Position numbers and translations under genes: made by a program
Assembly (NCBI GenBank): GCA_950022655.1
Contig: OX465592.1
Location: forward strand, 6,542,044 to 6,606,043
DNA length: 64,000 nt
Direction of reading: 5' to 3'
From: Alentia gelatinosa
Taxonomy: Eukaryota > Annelida > Polychaeta > Phyllodocida > Polynoidae
Part shown: positions 11,489-22,374 of the stretch, in pieces
Numbering within the stretch: position 1 is the stretch's first letter
Layout: each line of letters starts with the position of its first letter
The notes under the pieces: model-generated
The model's input: the letters and a program-made list of their open reading frames with translations, nothing else
Told to the model about the DNA's origin: nothing
The model's database searches: none

Positions 11489-11799
11489 AAGGCCTGTTTC
11501 CATTGGCCAACAAAAAGGGTATAGATCTTTTTAGTTACATAGAAAATCGGTCAGTGGTACCACTGACTGTGCGAAGGTAAAGAAAAATCGGTGAGGGTTG
11601 TAGAATTCACTCAGTGACCAAGCTTTCACTCAGTGATGGGTGGTGCCACATTGCATAATCTAAGCAGAAAAAGTCGTGGGTCATTTCACAAGCTGGGTCG
11701 TTTCCATTGACGGATTTTGGGTCAGCAGTGCCAAAAGTCTGTCGGTGGTACCTGACTGTAGATCGGTGACGGGACATCGGCCAATGGAAATGGGCCTTT
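11489..11799. mobile_element. MITE, TIR AGGCC--TTTCCATTGGCC, 311 bp
   Basis: The left end AGGCCTGTTTCCATTGGCC and the right end GGCCAATGGAAATGGGCCT are inverses with two mismatches. The interior has no coding frame and contains phrases shared with the inverted copy at 1,128-1,503. It sits exactly between the 68-bp minisatellite and the next MITE. Confidence 0.75.
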
Positions 11800-12055
11800 A
11801 GCGGGATTCACACTTAAGTGGGATTCACACTTAAGTGGGATTCATGTACCTCATAGGGTTCAAAATCTCATTAGATTCTGTTCCTTTTTAGAGGTTAATG
11901 TCTTAAACAATTACAGGGGGGAAACATATCTCAGGGAAAGACACCCTACAATTTAGACGTTGGGATTGTGTTCCAATACAGAATCTCAGCAGCATTTGTC
12001 TCAGAAAAACACCGTGTGAGGTACATGAATCCCATCGTGTGAATCCCACTTCAGT
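11800..12055. mobile_element. GTGGGATTCACAC MITE, reverse-oriented full copy
   Basis: It starts with tandem GTGGGATTCACACTTAA phrases and runs through a core that matches 26,762-27,000 in inverse orientation (AATCTCAGCAGCATTTGTCTCAG). It ends GTGAGGTACATGAATCCCATCGTGTGAATCCCACTT. There is no coding capacity. Confidence 0.7.
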
Positions 12056-12440
12056 GACTAACGTACTTCAAACGGGCGTTCTTCACACCTTTTAGCGGGA
12101 TTCAGACTCAGAACTAATGTACCTGAGATTAGTGTACTTCGCATCTTTTAGCGGGATTCACACAGAGGGACTAATGTACCTGAGACGGGTGTACTTCATA
12201 CCTTTTAGCGGGATTCACATGCAGGGACTAATGTACCTGAGACCAGTGTACTTGACATCTTTTAGCGGGATTCACCCAGAGGGACTAATGTACCTGAGAC
12301 GAGTGTACTTCACACCTTTTAGCGGGATTCACACGCAGGGATTAATATACCTGAGACGGGTGTACTTCACATCTTTTAGCGGGATTCACACGCGGGGACT
12401 AATGTACCTGAGACGGGTGTACTTCAAACCTTTTCATGAG
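12056..12440. repeat. 57-bp minisatellite, about 6.5 copies
   Basis: The unit contains GGGACTAATGTACCTGAGACGGGTGTACTTCACACCTTTTAGCGGGATTC-type sequence with a 57-bp period. Because 57 is divisible by three, a 122-codon open frame runs through it and encodes 19-residue repeats. That frame is a by-product of the tandem repeat and not evidence of a gene. Confidence 0.85.
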
Positions 12441-12485
12441 TCTCGGGCAATACTCTTGTGGTACAAAAATCTCAGCGCAGGGTGA

Positions 12486-13400
12486 AGTATTTTCCTCCTC
12501 ATAGTCTCCAGGGAAAAATGACGAATTTATTCATATGAAAGGGCAAATAATTCATAGTCCGATATACATATTTGAGCTGTGGCCCACGTTTAAATAGTGT
12601 TGACTTGCTCCCATCTAAACCATAGCTCTATGTAGCCTGTAGCCTGTCTGTCCTATCACCCTTACACCCAAGGGTTCGTCCATTATAGTCTTCATAAGGG
12701 GTGGCGTGCTTAACATAAAAAAAAAAATTAAAAAAAATATATTGTTGGTTCCTGACTGCAGATCGGTGCAAACTAATCTCTTAATCGAAACGGACTTTAT
12801 GGGTTGGTGCGCTTAAAGAAATAGGCTGTTTTGGTTGTGCGAAATTCCTTCGATGATTTATGAGACCAGAATAATGGTAGGAAAATTGATATACTGCTAT
12901 CTCAGGCTATAAATGGTGCGAAGATAGCATAAATTACCCTGTATTAATATCACCATGATTGACCCTGAGAGACAAATTGTTTAATTATGATTGATACCTG
13001 TCTGTAGCATCGATTTACAAGACCCAGGAGCAATCAGAAAAAGCAACAAATCTCGTCTTTTGTATAATCTTTCTTTGTCCTTGTAACTAACCTGACTGTG
13101 TCATGGGATGTCATGTCTTGCCATTCTGCTCCATATAAAAAGATTTTGTTAATTGTTCCTATCAGTTAAACTGGATCATATCTCCAAAGACAATATCAAA
13201 TATTACTACATACCCATGCCGTATATATACTGTAAATACGCACCGTTTCGCCATATAACGTAAACAACTGCAGGGAACAGTGTTCCGTACGGATAAATAC
13301 GGAACATTTCCGTAAACGTTTATTAATATATTAGTTGTTAGGCTAAATTAATTACTTTCATTAAATTCAGGTATTATCAAGAGACGTCACGAGTTTGAGT
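12486..13400. other. No gene recognised
   Basis: This is AT-rich sequence without convincing exons. Short A runs occur near 12,719 and 12,736. Around 13,240-13,330 there is a small palindrome (GTTCCGTA / TACGGAAC) related to 23,690-23,850. Confidence 0.4.
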
Positions 13401-13630
13401 CTGAGTTTATTTATGTCACACATTTTGTTGGCTCTGTAATCTTACGGGTCGAAGACGCCTCGTTCCGTGTAAACCATAAATGTTCATCTCGTTTTGTAGC
13501 TTGTACAGCATGGTCAGGACGTTCTATATATAAAATGCGTGTTGGCATTATGAGTGCTCTTTGAGCACCAGAAATTAGGCAGTACGTTAAGATGATAAAT
13601 ACATGTATGATATAATTATCAGTCCTCATT
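13400..13630. repeat. Partial arm of the GACGTCAC...GTTTGAGTCTGAG palindrome family
   Basis: The phrases GACGTCACGAGTTTGAGTCTGAGTTTATTTATGTCAC and TTTTGTTGGCTC match the left arm of the compound element at 47,664-47,943. The inverse arm is missing. The end (GTACAGCATGGTCAGGACGTTCTATATA) also occurs at 23,820-23,850. Confidence 0.5.
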
Positions 13631-13749
13631 CCATCTATATCATATCCAAATACTGAATATTTAATTCAACCACGGGAAAATCAGGCTATCCTCGATTGTG
13701 CCCTTCCAATCCTAAAGGTGTCAAAATAAGAGAAAACAAATATAAAAGA

Positions 13750-14450
13750 AAGGTGAGTGTCTAAGTTGGGCTGGGGGTTGGGGACCGTCTGTATGTATTA
13801 CTGGCGGTAGTCAGTACTCGACCCATGATTGGCTGCACTTCGTACAACCCATGAATCTAGGCTGTTAGGTAGCTGTCAATCAAGTTGCAGTGTGAACATG
13901 ACCGCCCCTTGTACCTATATATGTGGACAATCATGATGCAATTCTTACAACACGATTAGTGCTTGGGCAGTAGTTGTCAAGGTCGATAGTTGTTGGTTGC
14001 AATCCACCGGCGCATCCTATTTAGACTATCATGCTGCAAGCCAAGTACAGCACGAGGTTTCCTTGGTCGGTAGTTGTCAGGGACGTTGTTTGTCGATGAC
14101 GTTCCAACGGTGCAACCCGGCAGGCGGTCAGCCATCCCGGTTGTTTCTGCGAACTGAGTCCAGTCGCAGTGCAGTTGCTAGCCCAGCACTGTCCAATACA
14201 GCCTGCCGGCACGCACTGACTGTGCCTACACATTCGGGTCAACCCGGACTCGAAAGTCCTACTCCCGAGGCTTGATCAAGCGTTGAGCATACGTCAATTG
14301 GTACAGGCCCTAAGACCCATCAACCGGTGGTGTTACCCACCCAGCCACGGCTCACCTGGCTACTAGAGTGAGGCAGCACACTTATATGCCGCACTCACTG
14401 GGCTGATGCAATGCTTTCACTCGGCTGATGCAATGTCTCTTGTGCACTGG
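13750..14450. repeat. Segmental duplication, copy 1
   Basis: It begins AAGGTGAGTGTCTAAGTTGGGCTGGG and ends CTGATGCAATGTCTCTTGTGC. The same beginning and end occur at 15,131 and about 15,680. The inner block with GACTGTGCCTACACATTCGGG through CCACGGCTCACCTGGC is almost identical in the two. The offsets differ (1,381 bp at the start, 1,238 bp at the inner block), so the copies differ by an internal insertion or deletion of about 140 bp. The short ORFs are not preserved between copies. Confidence 0.8.
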
Positions 14451-15130
14451 GAGGCACTGGGAGGCTATAATCTCGTTTCCAGTGGCAGAAGAAAACGGCG
14501 TAGATTATTTAAGCTACCATAAAAGTCTGTCGGGGGTATCAATACATCGGCGAGGGTACAGTGTATGCAGTCTCAACTGTATTTTCCAGGTACACACAGA
14601 TTTACTGTGCAAAAATCCTTGCTACATAATCTGTGGAAAATTAATCTGTGAGTATTCTCTGCAGGTCTTGTTTCCATTCACTCTCATAGGTTTCCTCTAT
14701 AATCTTCAATCATTCCCTTCAATCTAACCAGTGTACCCAGGGCCCTGTATCCGGCCCTGTACAGGGCCGGGTTCCTCTGCCATAGAGCCCACCACCGGAT
14801 CGTCATTTCTCACTGGCCGCCATCTGACATGTATGAAATCAAAATTGAATTGATAAATATGTACCCATTTGTCTTCGCCAACCTTCAAAATAGGTGTTTG
14901 TTGCTTTATAACTGTCTATTTAGAGGTAGTTTTTCAGTGGAGCATGGTTGGTTCTCAAATCCAGCCATTTTGTTCAGTCTTCCTCGCTGGTTCCCAAACT
15001 GCAAAGCGCCTGCGCCTAATAACATAGGACAGCTGTTCACCCTTGAATAGAGATCAGGGGTGAATACTTCACCTAATACCCTTTCTATCCCAAAGTAATC
15101 AATAGAAAATGAGAAAAGAAATCAAAAGGA

Positions 15131-15683
15131 AAGGTGAGTGTCTAAGTTGGGCTGGGTGGTTGGGACCGTCTGTGTGTATTGCTGGCTGTAGTCAGTACTC
15201 AGGATTGGAAGTCCATACGGTACTACCAACCCTTGAAGTGACTGCAAGGTACCCGGTACCCATGTATACACTTACGTAACATACATGTGGACATCAAGTT
15301 GCAGAAGGAACATGATATATATGTGCCTGGACAATCCATCTCAGAAACCCGTCTGGGTTACTGTTTCTGGTGACTGATTGGCACCTGGCCTCTCCAGTCG
15401 CAGTGCAGCCGCAGGCCCAGCACGGTCCATTGCAGCCTGCCAGCGGTACTGACTGTGCCTACACATTCGGGTCAACCCGGACTCGAAAGTCCTACTCCCG
15501 AGGCTTGATCAAGCGTTGAGCATACGTCAATTGGTACAGGCCCTAAGACCCATCAACCGGTGGTGTTACCCACCCAGCCACGGCTCACCTGGCAACTAGA
15601 GTGAGGCAGCACGCTTATATGCCGCACTCACTCCGCTGATGCAATGCTCTCACTCGGCTGATGCAATGTCTCTTGTGCGCTGG
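15131..15683. repeat. Segmental duplication, copy 2
   Basis: This is the partner of 13,750-14,450 in the same orientation, with a shorter middle part. It leads within about 90 bp into a polypurine tract, which copy 1 lacks. No coding exon is recognised. Confidence 0.8.
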
Positions 15684-15770
15684 ATTCTGGTTGGTCGATT
15701 GGGCAGTGTGCGATCAGGCAGGTACCAGGGAATCATTCGCGCCAGTAGGAGTTGATATCTGGTACAGCGT

Positions 15771-16020
15771 GGGAAAAGGGAAAGAGAGAAATGGAGAGAG
15801 AGAAAGAGAGAGAAAAAGAAAGGAGAGAGGAAAAAAGAAAGAGGGAGCGAGAGAAAGAGAGATGGAGAGAAAGAGAGAGGGCGAGAGAAAAAGGGAGGGA
15901 GAGAAAAGAGAGAAAGGGAAAGAGAGAAGTAGATAGAGAGAAAAAAGAGAAAGAGAGAGGAAAAAAGAAGGGAGAGAGAGAGAGAGAGAGAAAGAGATAG
16001 GGAGATAAAGAGGGAGGGAG
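15771..16020. repeat. Polypurine (GA-rich) tract
   Basis: About 250 bp are almost purely purine on the plus strand (GAGA/GGGA/GAAA mixtures). Long open frames on both strands here (Arg/Glu-rich or Ser/Leu-rich) are compositional artefacts. Confidence 0.9.
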
Positions 16021-16055
16021 GGAATCGCCAACACAAAATGGCTATATTTTACCTA

Positions 16056-16272
16056 ATACCGGGGACACCCCAAGCGAGTCAAGTCGGCGATCTCTAGAAT
16101 CGCCAATACAAAATAGCATATATATGAGAAATCTTTTCATAGGAACATATCTCACCGACAGTTCAGCATATCAAAAGCAATAATCAGGTGAAATATGAAA
16201 TAATAACCCACATATAACCCATTTTTTGTTGGCGATTCCGGAAATCGCTGCGTTTCTCGCTTGGTGTATATC
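16056..16272. mobile_element. MITE, TIR with CACCAAGCGAG...CGATTYCGGAATCGCCAACA, copy 1
   Basis: The left end contains CCAAGCGAG, then GGCGATCTCTAGAATCGCCAA. The right end is the inverse (TTGGCGATTCCGGAAATCGC, then CTCGCTTGGTGT). Each terminal repeat is about 60 bp and itself contains a small hairpin (GGCGAT...ATCGCC). A lone right end lies at 16,325-16,395. Confidence 0.7.
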
Positions 16273-16524
16273 TACAGCTTGAGCAATTTTTCCTGAGTGG
16301 AAAATATTACCATAAACTAATATTTCGCATACACGCCATTTTGACGCGGCGATTCCAGAAATTGCTGAGTTCCTCTCTTGGTGCGTCCCTGAATTCAGCC
16401 TGACAGTGTTGTTGGACTACCTTTTAGCGAGAATCTATGTTCATCTTCAGAGGAACGGGCCCCTGGGGATTCAACCAGTGAACATCAAGGTAACCATAAC
16501 CAATAATACCATGAGAAAATCCTT

Positions 16525-16747
16525 ATACTGGGGAGACACCAAGTGAGTGAAGGTAGCGATCTCTGGAATCGCAAACACAAATTGGCGTATATGTGAGATA
16601 TTATTTCATAGGAATATCTCCTGCCTATAATTTAGCATCTTGGAAGCAATAATCAGGTAAAAATATGAAATGATAGCTCACACATAGGCCATTTTGTGTT
16701 GGCGATTACGGAACTCGCTGCGTTTTTCGCTTGGTGTGTCCCCGGCA
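16525..16747. mobile_element. MITE of the same family, copy 2
   Basis: The structure is as in copy 1, with better preserved outermost bases (GGGGAGACACCAAG ... CTTGGTGTGTCCCC). The internal phrase GCAATAATCAGGTAAAAATATGAAAT is shared with copy 1. Confidence 0.75.
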
Positions 16748-17221
16748 TTAGCCAGAGCTACGTACTGTAATAAGAAAAACATGAGTTGACTTGCTGACAT
16801 TCATTATAGTCAGTAGATATGTTAACATTGGCATAATTGTGGTAACTACTTTCCTCAACAGATTTATTGCCATGGCTCTTTCCCCATTGGTTAGTTATGC
16901 ATATAGCGATGCATACAACCAGGAAAAATCCAGAGGTAGCAGGTATCGTATTGCTTGAGCCTGTTGAAGGTATGCTAGGTTGGTACAGAGGGGCCATACA
17001 TAACCTGTACAGAGGTCGACAAGGATCACTGGTGTCAATGTGAGAAGAGGGCCAGCTGAATGAAAGAGGAAATCCGAACCTAGCTGTATTTGAAACATAT
17101 GGGATTGAAAGAAGGAAAACAGGTCGAGGAAAGTAAATATCCTACAAATGATAATGAATGATAAATTATGTAGCCAACAACACCTGAATATCTGGATTGA
17201 AATATAGTCTATCCATTGAGA

Positions 17222-17277
<56 letters not shown>
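17222..17277. repeat. (TA)n microsatellite
   Basis: An uninterrupted TA run of more than 50 bp. A longer, interrupted TA tract lies at about 17,565-17,665. Confidence 0.95.
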
Positions 17278-17279
<2 letters not shown>

Positions 17280-17564
17280 CTTTACAACCTTTAGGTGTAT
17301 ACCTGGCCTTAGCCTTCCGACCCATTGTATACTTGGGACACCCAAAGTACGACCAAGATTAAAAGTTTTTTCAAAATACAGCGTGAGCTCATGTGAGCAG
17401 GTCGGAGGCTGGAACAGAAGTGGCAATAACGGTTAGAGCAGCTCAGATCCTGCGGGAAAGGAAGCGTAACCATGGTATGAGCATTATACATATCAACAAG
17501 CCTCACAACGGAGGCGGGGTTATAACACAGTGAATAATAGATACGTTGTCATTCGATATTTATA

Positions 17565-17574
17565 TTTATATATA

Positions 17575-17642
<68 letters not shown>

Positions 17643-17665
17643 TATATAAATATATATATATATAA
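17565..17665. repeat. (TA)n microsatellite, interrupted
   Basis: TA repeats with single-base interruptions, such as ATGTA. The following 17,670-18,360 contains AT-rich DNA with further short TA runs and no recognisable gene. Confidence 0.9.
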
Positions 17666-18360
17666 AGAGATACAACCCTTGTATCTCTATATGAATACTC
17701 CTAGCGGGCTAGGCGGAATACCGCGGAACTAATTACTCATTAGTGGCGCCACCCTCGGACAGGTAACGCATTCAATAGCTTACCTGGTCCCATTCGTCAG
17801 TAGAATTCTTTTTTAGATACCAAGTTTATTGTATTCAATAAATACATTGAACGCCTAAACCCACAGTCCCCTTATATCTCATACTATGTATCATCTATAT
17901 ATACATATATGATTATTATTACTATATATATATCATCATTAATATTACTATCAATTATCATTGTATAATAACGAGAAGAGAATATTCATGATATATATAT
18001 ATGTATATGTGAAGTCTGTTGTATTTATGTAACTTGCATGGAACTGACAACCAAGGTAGCCAGGGACAATATGAATAGATATATATATTTATCGATCCTT
18101 CAGTGGGTATTCCCTATTCATTCATATCCATTGGCGAATACATAGTTATGTACCGCTGCTAGGGGTATGATAATTGTGAGTACCAAGGGTCACATTTTCG
18201 TCCCAGGCTGACCTTTTCATCCCATATTTTCATTCGAGGTTGACTACATGATCTATATCGTCATATATCGTTCGATATGGCAAAAAACGGACACTCTAAC
18301 TCAAGCCCTTGTGGCTTTATTTGGACTGGAATACAGAATACCACAGCCAGTGACACTGGC

Positions 18361-18661
18361 GTATACGGCATATAGCCTATGAGCCATGGGGGCTGCCATG
18401 ACGCCCCCTGAGTAGGTGTTCTTCACTAATGGAGGTCAAAAAGTAGGTGTTCTTCACTAATGAAAGTGCAAAAGAAGAGAGTAATAAGTGTCACAACTCT
18501 AGCCTTGCTCGCATATGTATATAAAGTATCCCATGTAAAAAACATCATGTGCTGGGTTTAATCATCATCTCATTCTGCTCTAGGATGGATGTAGAGAGTC
18601 AAGGGAACCATGGTAAAACATTGAAAGGCAGTTGAATTTCATAAGAACAAAGAGCCAGAAT
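18361..18661. repeat. Dispersed 300-bp repeat, copy A
   Basis: It is nearly identical to 23,845-24,153, running from TATACGGCATATAGCCTATGAGCC to AACAAAGAGCCAGAATA. It includes a doubled phrase, GTAGGTGTTCTTCACTAATG. It is non-coding and of unknown class. Confidence 0.8.
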
Positions 18662-18669
18662 ACTTAGGA

Positions 18670-19022
18670 GAAACCAAACGAGAGTTAGTCGAGTTGTTGT
18701 TTATCGCACAACGGCAATGTCGTGTATTACTGCTCGAGGCGAAGCCGAGTGAAGTGATACACGACTTTGCCAGAGTGTGATAAACAACGACTAACTCGAG
18801 TTTGGTTTAGAATTTATCCTACCCCATCTAAATTACTTCAGCAGATTAAGAAATAACATAAAACTCACCGATAATCAGTGATAATCATTGGTCGCTTTTC
18901 AAATAACGTCATTTGACAACTGTATCCCACTAGAGCGATAAATTTCATTTTCCTGCACCGTAGACCAAATACAGTCCACTAATGTTAAGCCTATGGAGTT
19001 TTTTTATTCGGGGTAGGATAAA
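18670..19022. mobile_element. Compound palindrome + TTTATCCTACCCC block, copy 4
   Basis: A palindrome (18,670-18,810) has arms ACCAAACGAGAGTTAGTCG...TTGTTTATC and their inverse, with the exact apex GAGGCGAAGCCGAGTGA at 18,736-18,752. It joins a block bounded by TTTATCCTACCCC (18,813-18,825) and GGGGTAGGATAAA (19,010-19,022), with AATGTTAAGCCTATGG inside the right end. This is the cleanest complete copy in the window. Confidence 0.85.
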
Positions 19023-19024
19023 GG

Positions 19025-19250
19025 TGCTGTCCCCCGCCATACTGTTTGCCACCTAGTGACTGCCTCATGAACAAACAATGGCTCTGTCCCCTATAAAAAT
19101 TCACTCAACTACAAGAGCCCTGCGTTATGGAAAGCCTTACCGGTGAATCTGAGACTAACTAATTCGTACGCTGAATTTAGGCCTGCCATAGTGCTAGCCA
19201 CCTAGTGACTGCTTCTTGAGCTAACAATGGCTCTGTCCCCTAAACACCTG
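19025..19250. repeat. Short dispersed repeat, two copies
   Basis: The phrases GCCACCTAGTGACTGC and AACAATGGCTCTGTCCCCTA occur at about 19,048-19,095 and 19,197-19,241. They occur again at 24,169-24,238 and partly at 24,800-24,831. The following 19,250-20,150 shows no gene. Parts of 19,440-19,620 resemble the inverse of 24,951-25,276. Confidence 0.6.
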
Positions 19251-20159
19251 GATGGAATCTGACCTACATCTGTCACTGTCTGAGGCCTGCAACCTGCTGT
19301 CTGCACCAACAGAGCCGGAAAGCCTCCCTCAGAACTGCTACTTTGAGGCAATTTGAACCATCGTACGCATTTTTAAATCATCTTCTTTGTTTACTAATAA
19401 AAAGACTTTAGCTGACGCCTACTTTCTGTAATATCCTTGCTCTAGGCATTTCAGGAATTGCACGGAATTGTTGTTTATAGGTTGCAATGCTATCCATTTG
19501 GCTTCTGTTGAGCCGCAACTCCTTATTAGAGCGTGCTTACACGCGCTATATACGTTGCCTATAAAAGGTTAGAGTGGTCACATACACTTTCAGCGTGCTG
19601 AGAAAAATCTATCCCTTCACTATCTGCGTGCTATTCGCTGTGCTATTCGATAAGGAGCAGGGTTCCAGTGTCTCAGTGTGTTAGGGGCGTGCCCAACTGA
19701 CCATGACCAATCACGCTAGACTGAAATAGCTTAAGGCCATGGCTCTGGATTCGTTTTGATCCTAGCAGTAGGAGAAATGACAAGTTGACTAGGTGCAAGT
19801 GGGTTAGAGAAAACTACCCATAAACTGAATGTAATCCAAACCTTTTGATTATTACTCATTTATAATTGCATGCTCATTCATCAATGATGAACATACCTTT
19901 TCCTCCTAGTCTAATAAGGCAAATTGTCAGATATGCCTTGAATTGCACAAGCTTTGATATATTAGACACCTGATAGTGAAAGGTCTTTAGGGAGATCATT
20001 GGAACGTTTTAGGAGCTATATTATGTTTTTGGGCATCCTTATTTATCTACACTTACCCACACGCAGGTAAACCACAGAAGAGGTTAGGCAGGTGCTACAG
20101 TTTGTATTGTGAAATCCCACTCTGTGGTTTCCAACAGGCAGTTTATAGTTACCAACAGG

Positions 20160-20300
20160 TTAAGTGGGATTCACACATAGAGACTAACATACCTAAGACA
20201 GGTGTACTTCACACCTTTCACCTAGTCTAAAGCGGGATTCGCATGTAGAGACTAATGTATCTGAGACAGGTGTACCTCACACCCTTCCCCTTGTCTCGGA
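20160..20300. repeat. Two diverged units of the 68-bp minisatellite
   Basis: Two copies of GGGATTCRCAYRTAGAGACTAA...GACAGGTGTAC are followed by the CTAGTCTAAAGCGGG phrase. They lie between unrelated sequences. Confidence 0.75.
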
Positions 20301-20572
20301 CAATTCTCCTTTTCATGGTAAATTGCTTTTCCCAGTCTCAAGGAAAAATGGCAAATTTGATTCACATAGAAGGACACACCTGGTACATGGTCTCAGACAT
20401 AGTACATGGCGACTTTGGATCGTCAAGCAAGTAGTTGTCAGGTGGTGGCAATGTCCACCGCAAAAGTCATCAACCTCAGAAAATACTTGATCATTTATAC
20501 TGACGCCTAGGTTTTCACAGAATCGCCGCCCATCTAGACGACTAATTGAAGGTGGCTTGAAATAGTTTTGAG

Positions 20573-21150
20573 CAGTAATCTTTCCAAGCCTTACCTCGTA
20601 ACTTTGACTTATTTCCACCGGTACGTGGTTTCCCTATTCCTATATACCTTCAATTGTCGGCTAATATCGATAAAAACCGAACGTCTCTGAACGTCAACCT
20701 GGTCATTAAACGACACCCTGGTCATTAAACGTCAACCTGGGCAGTAAACATCAACCTAGTCATTAAACGTCAACCTGGGCAGTAAACGTCAACCTGGGCA
20801 GTAAACGTCAACCAGGGCAGTAAACGTCAACATGGTCAGTAAACGTCAACCTGTGCAGTAAACATCAACCTGGGCAGTAAACGTCAACCTGGGCAGTAAA
20901 CGTCAATAAACGTCAACCTGCGCAGTAAACGTCAAACTGCGCAGTAAACGTCAACCTCCGCAGTAAACGTCAACCTGGGCAGTAAACGTCAACCTGGGCA
21001 GTAAACGTCAACCTGGGCAGTAAATGTCAACCTGCGCAGTAAACGTCAACCTGCGCAGTAAACGTCATCCTGGGCAGTAAACGTCAACCTGGGGAGTAAA
21101 CAAAAGTTATTCCACTCCAAGCAGCGTTAGGTAATCATAGGTATATAGGA
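20573..21150. mobile_element. Element with 20-bp minisatellite (long version)
   Basis: It begins with AATCTTTCCAAGCCTTACCTCGTAAC, one arm of the palindrome seen whole at 5,150-5,225. The GGTTTCCCTATTCCTATATACC phrase follows. About 20 units of a 20-bp repeat with core AACGTCAACCTGGGCAGTAA occupy roughly 20,686-21,098. It ends near GGTATATAGGAATATGAC, as does the copy at 5,150-5,540. Confidence 0.8.
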
Positions 21151-21830
21151 ATATGACATAATCAGACGATCTGCAGTCGCCACACGCTTGGCGTTTACAT
21201 TAGACAATGTCTAGTCTTTTACTGCTAAAAGTCCTCAGGCGGTGCAAAATGCCAGAATCGCCAACCACAATCGTCTAGTGTAAATGTCAGGTCTGAGGCA
21301 CATGAATCACATCGTGTGAAATCCGCCTTTGCGGGGGTCGCGTGAAGTGCCCTTGTGGTAATGACTACCTTCTCTCCAAGAACTTTTTTTTTCTTTTAAA
21401 TGGGAAGCGGAACAGTTGGTGGTCTACTTCGAGGTTTCGTCTCTTTTGTTCGGATCTCACTTCGTTCACGTTCTGCGAGGTTTTCTGGATCATAATTTGG
21501 TTTTTGTGTTTCAGCAAAGTCGTGACTGCCAATATAGCCATTTTTTTTTATTCTGTGGAAAGGGGGTGGATCAAAATGAGAATTCTTCCAGGTCTTGTGT
21601 ATAATGTAGCAACTATTTCCAGGCGATTACTGTCTCCGACCTTGTATGGTGTGAGGGAGGAGATGGGAAGGCAATTGTGTATAGGATCGTTGTACCGAAA
21701 CCTTTTTTTCTATTTACCTTTACAGTATGAAAGGATTAAGAAGATGTCCCTTTTTAAAAGAACTATATAATCATGCTTACAAAATAAGTCCCGTACGTGC
21801 TGCTTACTACATCTACGAGTACTTAAAATG
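21150..21830. other. No gene recognised
   Basis: The 142-codon open frame at 21,342-21,770 has no motif I recognise, no conserved domain pattern and no supporting neighbour. Positions 21,290-21,330 contain a scrap of the GTGGGATTCACAC MITE end. I would not call a gene here. Confidence 0.4.
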
Positions 21831-21831
21831 T

Positions 21832-22140
21832 CACCCCTCTCATAAGATCTCACACTCTCTAAGTGGTATTCTGTACTCTCACTACGCTCTTTAGGAGAAG
21901 AATTCTTAACAAACTAGGCATAGAGCCTTGAGAATCCACTGGCCTCCCGTGCTAAAGACGTACATCAATGCAACCCAAAGATTCCTATAATCTCAATGAT
22001 GCCACCTAGCGGGAATACTGTGTGCCAGTGGATTCTGAAGGCTCTAAGCCTAGTTCGTTAAGAATTCTTCTCCCATAGGGCCCAGTGAAAACCTTGTACA
22101 GAATACCACTTAGAGAATGTGCGATCTTATGAGGGGGGTG
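21832..22140. mobile_element. Foldback element, arms CACCCCTCTCATAAGATC, full copy
   Basis: The arms are about 125 bp long and nearly complementary along their length (CACACTCTCTAAGTGGTATTCTGTAC, GGAGAAGAATTCTTAAC, GAGAATCCACTGGC, each with an inverse partner). The centre, about 60 bp, contains AATCTCAATGATGCCACCTAGC. With such long arms it is a foldback-type non-autonomous transposon. Related copies lie at 32,365-32,642 and 6,278-6,422. Confidence 0.8.
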
Positions 22141-22205
22141 AAAATGTGATGTGGTTATGTAATCTCTAGTATATTCATATGGAACTGCCATGCGAATCGT
22201 ATTTA

Positions 22206-22374
22206 GTAGAAACCAAAGAAGAGTTAGACTTGTCAGTGTTTCTGCCCCAACGGGAAGGTCGTGTATCACTATGTGTAGCGTGAGCTGAACGTAGTGAGGA
22301 ACAGACCTGACCAGAGTGGCATAGACATTGATATGTCTAACTCAAGTTCGGTTTTGTAAGAATTTATCCTACCA
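22206..22374. mobile_element. Compound palindrome, TTTATCCTACC class, truncated copy 5
   Basis: The palindrome of the GAAACCAAAGAAGAGTTAGACTTGTC type is present with its inverse arm, and TTTATCCTACC begins at 22,364. The block and its right end are missing, so the copy is truncated just inside the block. Confidence 0.7.

Noticed and set aside
12117..12485. 122-codon frame with 19-residue repeats
   Set aside because: It is a translation of the 57-bp minisatellite, whose period happens to be a multiple of three.
15650..16036. Open frames of 128, 106, 91 and 82 codons over the GA-rich tract
   Set aside because: Same compositional effect as in the intron 1 tract, with no domain pattern.
17166..17436. 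Frames with Tyr-Ile repeats
   Set aside because: They are translations of the TA microsatellite.
20685..21100. Possible CRISPR array
   Set aside because: The 20-bp units are directly adjacent, with no unique spacers, and the DNA is animal nuclear sequence. It is a minisatellite.
21342..21770. 142-codon plus-strand frame
   Set aside because: Phe/Ser/Arg-rich without a recognisable motif, no splice partners, in repeat-rich DNA.
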